From assembly GCA_004556985.1 (NCBI GenBank), contig SFFC01000089.1, positions 1 through 8,830 on the forward strand: a stretch of DNA of 8,830 nucleotides. Reading direction: 5' to 3'. The notes below the pieces were generated by a model. It saw only the letters and a list, made by a program, of their open reading frames with translations, ran no database searches and was not told the origin of the DNA. The translations under genes were made by a program, and so were the position numbers. This document shows positions 4,847-8,830 of this stretch, piece after piece (within the stretch, counting starts at the first letter, position 1; each line of letters begins with the position of its first letter). This DNA comes from Clostridiales bacterium. Its GTDB lineage: Bacteria; Bacillota; Clostridia; Christensenellales; Aristaeellaceae.

Positions 4847-7096
4847 GTGACAGAAAACGAAAACCAGAAGAATCTCAATCAGCCGCAGCCCCAAGCCGGG
4901 GATGCGGAGGGGGCGAAGAAGCCCCGCCGCCCGATGCCGCGCCGCAAGACGGCCGCGCCGCAGCAGGGCGAGGCGGCGAAGAGCGCAGCGAGCGCGCCGA
5001 AGACGCCGCACAGGGCGTCCGCCGCAAAGGCGAACAAGACCGCCGCCGCCAAAGCCGCCGCGCAGGAGAGCGCCCCGGCGCTCAAGGCGGGCGTCCGGCC
5101 GCCGAGGCGGCGCAGCGCAGCGCCCACCCAGACACCGGCAGCGCCCGCGGAGGCGGCGTCTGCGAAGGCCGCGCCGGCCAAAGCGGCGAAGCAAAGAACG
5201 GCCAAAACCGCCAGGACTGCGGCGCCGCAGGCGTCCGCCCAGCAGACGGCCGCGAAGCAGGCGCCCGCCAAAGCGGCGCGCGCCCCGCGCGCCCAGCGCC
5301 CGCAGGTTGGCCGCCGCCGCGTCTTCCCGCCCGTGCCGCAGGACGAAAAGCCCTGCATCTCCCAGACGCTTCAGCTCGTGGGCAAGAAGCCCCCGACGAT
5401 GCGCTCCCGTGCCAGCGCGCATCCCAGCCGCAGCACGCTGCGCATGATCCCGCTGGGCGGCATGTGCGAGATCGGCAAGAACATGACGGCCTACGAATAC
5501 GGCAGCGACATCATCATCGTCGATTGCGGACAGATCTTCCCGGACGAGACGATGCCGGGTGTCGACGCGGTCATCCCGGATTTCACCTATGTGCTGGAGA
5601 ACCGCGACCGCGTGCGCGGCATCTTCATCACCCACGGCCATGAGGACCACATCGGCGGCCTGCCCTACCTGCTGCGCGAGTTCCGCGCGCCGGTCTACGG
5701 CGGGCGCATGACCGTCGAGCTGCTCAAATACAAGCTCGACGACCGCGTGCCGGGGCTGACCAGAAGCTGCGAGCTGCACGTCGTCGAGGCGGGCGAGACC
5801 GTCCGTGCCGGCTGCTTCTCCGTCGAGTTCATCCACGTCAACCACTCGATCGCCGACGCGTTCATGTTCGCCATCCGCACGCCGATCGGCATCATCATGC
5901 ACTCCGGCGACTTCAAGATCGACTACACGCCCATCAACGGCGAGATCATGGATTTGCAGCGCATCGCGCAGATCGGGCGCGAGGGCGTTCTGCTCTTTGT
6001 CTGCGAATCGACGAACATCGAGGTGCCGGGCTTTTCCAAGTCCGAACGGCACGTCGGCGAATCGATGGCCGAGATGTTTGAGGACGCAAAGGGCCGCATC
6101 TTTGTGGCGACCTTCTCCTCCAACATCTCGCGCCTGCAGCAGATCTTCACCGCCGCGGAGCGCCACGGCCGCAAGGTCGCGCTCGTGGGCCGCAGCATGC
6201 TCAACGTCTTCAACGCGGCCAACAACCTCGGCTACATCCAGATGAAGCCGGACACGCTTATCGAGGCCTCGCAGGCCGACAGCTACCCGCCCGAGCAGGT
6301 GGTCATCATTTCCACCGGCTCCCAGGGCGAGCCGATGAGCGCGCTGACGCGCATCGCCTTCTCCAACCATCGCGAGATCGAGATTCAGCCGGGCGACACG
6401 GTCATCATCTCCGCGACGCCGATCCCGGGTAACGAGAAGCCGATCTACAAGGTCATCAACGAGCTCTACCGCCGCGGCGCGAAGGTCTATTATTCCGCGC
6501 TGGCGGACGTGCACGTCTCCGGCCATGCCTCGCAGGAGGAGATCAAGCTGGTGCACAGCCTCGTGCGCCCGAAGTTCTTCATCCCCGCGCACGGCGAGAC
6601 CCGCATGCTCTACCAGCACGCGGAGCTGGCGCACAAGCTGGGCGTGCCGTTTGAAAATATCTTCATCCTGGCCAACGGCGACATCTTCGAAATCTCGAAG
6701 GGCTCCGCCCGCGTGACGGGCTTTACCAACGGCGAGGCCGTGCTCATCGACGGCGCCTCCGTGGGCGAGGTGGACAACTCCGTCCTGCGCGAGCGCAAGC
6801 TGCTCTCCGACGACGGCGTCGTCTCCATCGCCCTGGCCGTGAACGCGAGGACGGGCGCGCTCGCCGCGCAGCCGGTCGTCAGCGCGATGGGCTTCCTCTA
6901 CGACAGCGAGCACGCGCGGATCGAGGCGGCCTGCCGCCAGCACCTCTCCAACGCCGTCGCGCGCATCGTCGCCTCCGGCCACAAGGTCAAGGAGGCCGTC
7001 GCCTCCGGGCAGATGCAGGGCCAGCTGCGCTCCTTCCTTTACGAGCGCACGAAGCGCCGTCCGGTCGTGCTGATCAATCTGATTGAGGTGGAATGA
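4847..7096 (+). CDS. rnj: Ribonuclease J with a long Ala/Lys/Arg/Pro-rich N-terminal extension
   Basis: RNase J is a zinc-dependent 5'-3' exonuclease and endonuclease central to mRNA decay and rRNA/tRNA maturation in Bacillota. The 749-residue product has its catalytic core from about residue 197. The core shows the metallo-beta-lactamase motif HGHEDH (263-268), NHS with His333, SGDFK with Asp355, a beta-CASP segment (TFSSNISRLQQI, GRSMLNV), STGSQGEPM, SGHASQEE and PAHGE with His582. It ends in the RNase J C-terminal domain (FLYERTKRRP). The core is near the usual 555 residues; residues 1-195 are extra, low-complexity and strongly basic, with PAKAA repeats resembling histone-H1-like tails, probably disordered and nucleic-acid binding. 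The family's usual SDSTN motif reads CESTN (386-390). Expression is likely controlled through the 245-nt leader. The gene is co-transcribed with the rRNA methyltransferase one base downstream. Confidence 0.96.
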   Translation: MTENENQKNLNQPQPQAGDAEGAKKPRRPMPRRKTAAPQQGEAAKSAASAPKTPHRASAAKANKTAAAKAAAQESAPALKAGVRPPRRRSAAPTQTPAAPAEAASAKAAPAKAAKQRTAKTARTAAPQASAQQTAAKQAPAKAARAPRAQRPQVGRRRVFPPVPQDEKPCISQTLQLVGKKPPTMRSRASAHPSRSTLRMIPLGGMCEIGKNMTAYEYGSDIIIVDCGQIFPDETMPGVDAVIPDFTYVLENRDRVRGIFITHGHEDHIGGLPYLLREFRAPVYGGRMTVELLKYKLDDRVPGLTRSCELHVVEAGETVRAGCFSVEFIHVNHSIADAFMFAIRTPIGIIMHSGDFKIDYTPINGEIMDLQRIAQIGREGVLLFVCESTNIEVPGFSKSERHVGESMAEMFEDAKGRIFVATFSSNISRLQQIFTAAERHGRKVALVGRSMLNVFNAANNLGYIQMKPDTLIEASQADSYPPEQVVIISTGSQGEPMSALTRIAFSNHREIEIQPGDTVIISATPIPGNEKPIYKVINELYRRGAKVYYSALADVHVSGHASQEEIKLVHSLVRPKFFIPAHGETRMLYQHAELAHKLGVPFENIFILANGDIFEISKGSARVTGFTNGEAVLIDGASVGEVDNSVLRERKLLSDDGVVSIALAVNARTGALAAQPVVSAMGFLYDSEHARIEAACRQHLSNAVARIVASGHKVKEAVASGQMQGQLRSFLYERTKRRPVVLINLIEVE

Positions 7097-7097
7097 C

Positions 7098-8288
7098 ATG
7101 GCACAGGAGAATCTGCCCGTCGTTCATGTGATCAACGGGCGGCAGAAGAAGCTGCTGCAGGGGCATCCCTGGGTCTACGGTAACGAGATCGAGCGCGTGG
7201 AGGGCGAGCCGCAGGACGGCGGCCTGGTCAGCGTCGTCGATTTCCGCGGCCGCTATATGGGCACGGGATTTTACAACAGCCGCTCGCTGATCACCGTGCG
7301 CCTGCTGACGCACAGGCAGGAGGAGATCACGGACGCGCTGATCGCCGCCCGCGTTCGCGCGGCCTGCGATTACCGCAGGTTCATCCTGCGGCGCGAGGGC
7401 ACGGACAGCTGCCGGCTGATCTACGGCGAGGCCGATCGCCTGCCGGGCGTGATCTGCGACCGCTTTGGCGGCGTGGTCGTGCTGCAGATCCTCGCGCTGG
7501 GCATGGAGCGCTACACGCAGGTCATCGCGGGCGCGCTCATCGAATGCGAGAAGCCGGAATGCCTGCTTTTGCAAAACGACGACGCCATCCGCCGCAAGGA
7601 GGGCATGGAGTGCTTCACGAAGGTGCTCCATGGCGCGCTGCCGCAGGAGGTCATCATCCATGAAAACGGCGTGAAGCTCGCCGTCGACGTCATGGGCGGG
7701 CAGAAGACCGGCTATTTCCTCGACCAGAAGGACAACCATCTCTTCCTGCGCCAGTTCTGTAGGGACGCGCGCGTGCTCGACTGCTTCTCCTACATCGGCG
7801 GCTTTGCGCTCAACGCGGCCGCCGCGGGCGCGCGGGAGGTCACGGCGGTCGACATCAGCGAGGCGGCCGTCGGGATGATCGAAAAGAACGCGGCGCTCAA
7901 CGGCGCGAGGATTCAGACCATCTGCGCGAACTGCTTTGACTACCTGCGCGCGCAGGTCAAGGCGGGGGAAACATACGACGTCGTCGTGCTCGATCCGCCG
8001 GCCTTCACGAAGGCGCACGCGAATATGGCCAACGCCTGCCGCGGCTACAAGGAGATCGCCCTCTCGGCGATGCGCCTGCTGCCGCCCGGCGGCGTGCTGG
8101 CGACGCATTCCTGCTCGTATCACATGCCGGAGGATGTGTTCGTGAACACCGTGCTCTCCGCCGCGCAGGATCTGCACCGGCAGGTGCGCGTGATCACGCT
8201 GCGCCGGCAGGACATCGATCATCCCGTGCTGGCGGGCTATCCGGAGAGCCACTATCTCAAGAGCCTGTGGCTGCAAATGCTCGACTGA
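7098..8288 (+). CDS. rlmI: RlmI-type 23S rRNA (cytosine-5) methyltransferase, PUA plus Rossmann domains
   Basis: The enzyme is predicted to transfer a methyl group from S-adenosylmethionine to a cytosine of 23S rRNA (C1962 in the E. coli RlmI case; the site here is inferred). The 396-residue product has an N-terminal PUA-like RNA-binding domain (about 5-80, with GHPWVYGNEI), a linker domain ending in the family signature GGQKTGYFLDQK, and a class I methyltransferase domain. That domain has motif I at VLDCFSYIGGFAL (from 226), VDIS as the acidic SAM-ribose position, DPPAF (299-303) as motif IV, and HSCSYHM with Cys339 in the position expected for the catalytic nucleophile. Length equals that of E. 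coli RlmI. The ATG at 7098 is preceded by GAGGTG (7085-7090) at 7 bases, inside the 3' end of rnj, and the rnj stop is 1 base away, implying translational coupling. Bacillota homologues are less well characterised, so site specificity is uncertain. Confidence 0.9.
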   Translation: MAQENLPVVHVINGRQKKLLQGHPWVYGNEIERVEGEPQDGGLVSVVDFRGRYMGTGFYNSRSLITVRLLTHRQEEITDALIAARVRAACDYRRFILRREGTDSCRLIYGEADRLPGVICDRFGGVVVLQILALGMERYTQVIAGALIECEKPECLLLQNDDAIRRKEGMECFTKVLHGALPQEVIIHENGVKLAVDVMGGQKTGYFLDQKDNHLFLRQFCRDARVLDCFSYIGGFALNAAAAGAREVTAVDISEAAVGMIEKNAALNGARIQTICANCFDYLRAQVKAGETYDVVVLDPPAFTKAHANMANACRGYKEIALSAMRLLPPGGVLATHSCSYHMPEDVFVNTVLSAAQDLHRQVRVITLRRQDIDHPVLAGYPESHYLKSLWLQMLD

Positions 8289-8296
8289 GAAGTTTT

Positions 8297-8600
8297 CGCT
8301 GCAAGTCTGCTTCGCATCCTTGCAGCGGTTGAGGTAACGAGAAAACATCATTTCTCGCGCGCCCTTTGGGCACACTCCAAATGATATCGGAAGCGGCGTG
8401 CCGCCTTCCGGGGAACTCGCATGGTCGCGCCAAAAGCGCTCCCTGCGATTCCCGACGCTCCGTCCACCTTCATCCGCCACAGGCGGCGGTGGACTCCGGT
8501 TCCTCGCGCCGCGCATGTCGCCGCTGCGGATTTCAGATGAAGGGGCTGCGGCCCCTTCATGCATCCCCAGGGAGGTCTGCGTGTTGTGTCGATTGCACAA
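8297..8600. repeat. Gene-free block of consecutive hairpins
   Basis: No credible gene lies here, but stable inverted repeats follow one another: CGCTGCAA/TTGCAGCG (8297-8304 with 8320-8327); CGAGAAA/TTTCTCG (8338-8344 with 8351-8357); an alternative ATCATTT/AAATGAT (8347-8353 with 8379-8385) enclosing GCCC/GGGC (8361-8371); CGGAAGCGGC with its one-bulge complement (8388-8397 with 8400-8410); TCCACC..CCGCC/GGCGG..GGTGGA (8463-8493); ATGAAGGGGC/GCCCCTTCAT with a 4-base loop (8537-8546 with 8551-8560); and TTGTG/CACAA (8584-8588 with 8596-8600). None is followed by a T-run. The block suggests a repeated palindromic element or a structured RNA. Minus-strand frames that stay open across it look like GC-driven shadows. 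Confidence 0.5.
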
Positions 8601-8609
8601 AGAGCATGA

Positions 8610-8756
8610 ATCAGGCAAGACAAGATAGGATTCGATTTCCGTATTGCTGACGATCTTATCGTTGAGAGCGAGGAAGGACAGCGGGAGTTTGCAGAGTGGA
8701 AAGCGCAGCAGATAGAGAAAGCGAACAAAGGAAACGCGCCGCAAGACGCTGAATAA
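8610..8756 (+). pseudogene. C-terminal remnant of an unidentified protein
   Basis: After an in-frame TGA at 8607-8609, a frame without a usable start codon runs 48 codons to TAA at 8754-8756. It reads like the end of a real protein: DKIGFDFRIADDLIVESEEG, then EFAEWKAQQIEKANKGN and a polar tail. Codons are visibly more A/T-rich (AAA, GAA, ATA, GTT) than in every other gene of the window. No ATG, GTG or TTG with a ribosome binding site opens it, so it looks like the surviving 3' end of a foreign gene. A strong terminator follows 8 bases later, as expected of a genuine gene end. I cannot name the family; an element-encoded protein such as a recombinase accessory is a guess. Confidence 0.45.
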
Positions 8757-8764
8757 CATAGAAG

Positions 8765-8810
8765 CAGGCAAGGCAGTTCACCGATAATGGGGGCTGCCTT
8801 GCCTGTTTTT
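8765..8810 (+). terminator. Strong intrinsic terminator
   Basis: CAGGCAAGGCAG (8765-8776) pairs perfectly over 12 bases with CTGCCTTGCCTG (8794-8805) across a 17-base loop, followed by five T residues (8806-8810). It ends the remnant gene's unit and may also terminate read-through from rnj-rlmI, which has no T-tailed terminator of its own closer by. Confidence 0.88.
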
Positions 8811-8830
8811 CTAATTGCCGATTTTCTTCT

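Noticed and set aside
4730..7099. 789-residue minus-strand open frame opposite rnj
   Set aside because: It mirrors rnj, is dominated by Arg, Asp, His, Leu and Val in the way typical of antisense frames in GC-rich genes, and lacks family motifs. The plus strand has unmistakable RNase J motifs.
8297..8327. Terminator for rlmI
   Set aside because: The 8-bp stem is perfect, but GGTTGAGG follows instead of a T-run, so an intrinsic terminator is not supported at this position.
8297..8600. CRISPR array
   Set aside because: The palindromes differ in sequence and spacing; there is no direct repeat of constant length with unique spacers and no cas gene in the window.
8366..8650. Small plus-strand frames at 8366-8650 and 8398-8628
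   Set aside because: They run through palindromes, have no ribosome binding site and show low-complexity, Arg/Pro/Ser-rich products that look like noncoding GC-rich DNA.
7074..8771. 565-residue minus-strand open frame across rlmI and the downstream block
   Set aside because: It is the shadow of rlmI extended through a GC-rich stop-poor region. No recognisable domain or ribosome binding site is seen, and the rlmI motifs on the plus strand are decisive.

Overview
The window looks like a chromosomal segment of a GC-rich, low-motility-of-genes type Clostridia (Bacillota) genome. The evidence is the gene set: an RNase J of the Bacillus type, an LCP-family envelope protein, a YtvI-like AI-2E permease and an XpaC-like protein, all with GGAGG-type ribosome binding sites. 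No gene points to a genus; an Oscillospirales- or Christensenellales-like gut clostridium is a guess from the composition.

Layout. (1) The C-terminal 327 residues of an unrecognised plus-strand protein end at 986. (2) A roughly 195-bp segment (986-1180) with imperfect terminal inverted repeats and internal hairpins separates it from the convergent minus-strand genes; it may be a small mobile repeat, a two-way terminator or both. (3) Three minus-strand genes follow in transcription order from the right: LCP protein (3514-4398), YtvI-like permease (2216-3454), and XpaC-like protein (1216-2124). The first two are probably one transcript. The third has its own promoter, which is superimposed on the terminator hairpin of the permease gene. 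(4) A divergent control region (4399-4846) has a promoter on each strand, an inverted repeat between them, and a long structured leader, with a possible 33-codon upstream ORF, ahead of the plus-strand operon. (5) The plus-strand operon contains rnj (RNase J with an unusual 195-residue Ala/Lys/Arg/Pro-rich N-terminal extension) and, one base later, an RlmI-type 23S rRNA methyltransferase. (6) The last 540 bp hold no intact gene: a block of consecutive perfect or near-perfect hairpins (8297-8600), a lower-GC C-terminal gene remnant (8610-8756) and a strong intrinsic terminator (8765-8810). This looks like the eroded edge of a mobile or repeated element.

How the genes work together. The minus-strand genes are envelope-facing: wall-polymer attachment, a polytopic membrane protein, and a membrane-anchored protein of obscure function. 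The plus-strand pair is RNA-facing: mRNA and rRNA processing or decay plus rRNA base methylation. The most unusual parts are the rnj leader together with the RNase J extension, and the hairpin-rich tail. I see no CRISPR array, tRNA, rRNA, defence system or intact transposase. Nothing here clearly amounts to a new biological system; the structured rnj leader is the best candidate for undescribed biology.
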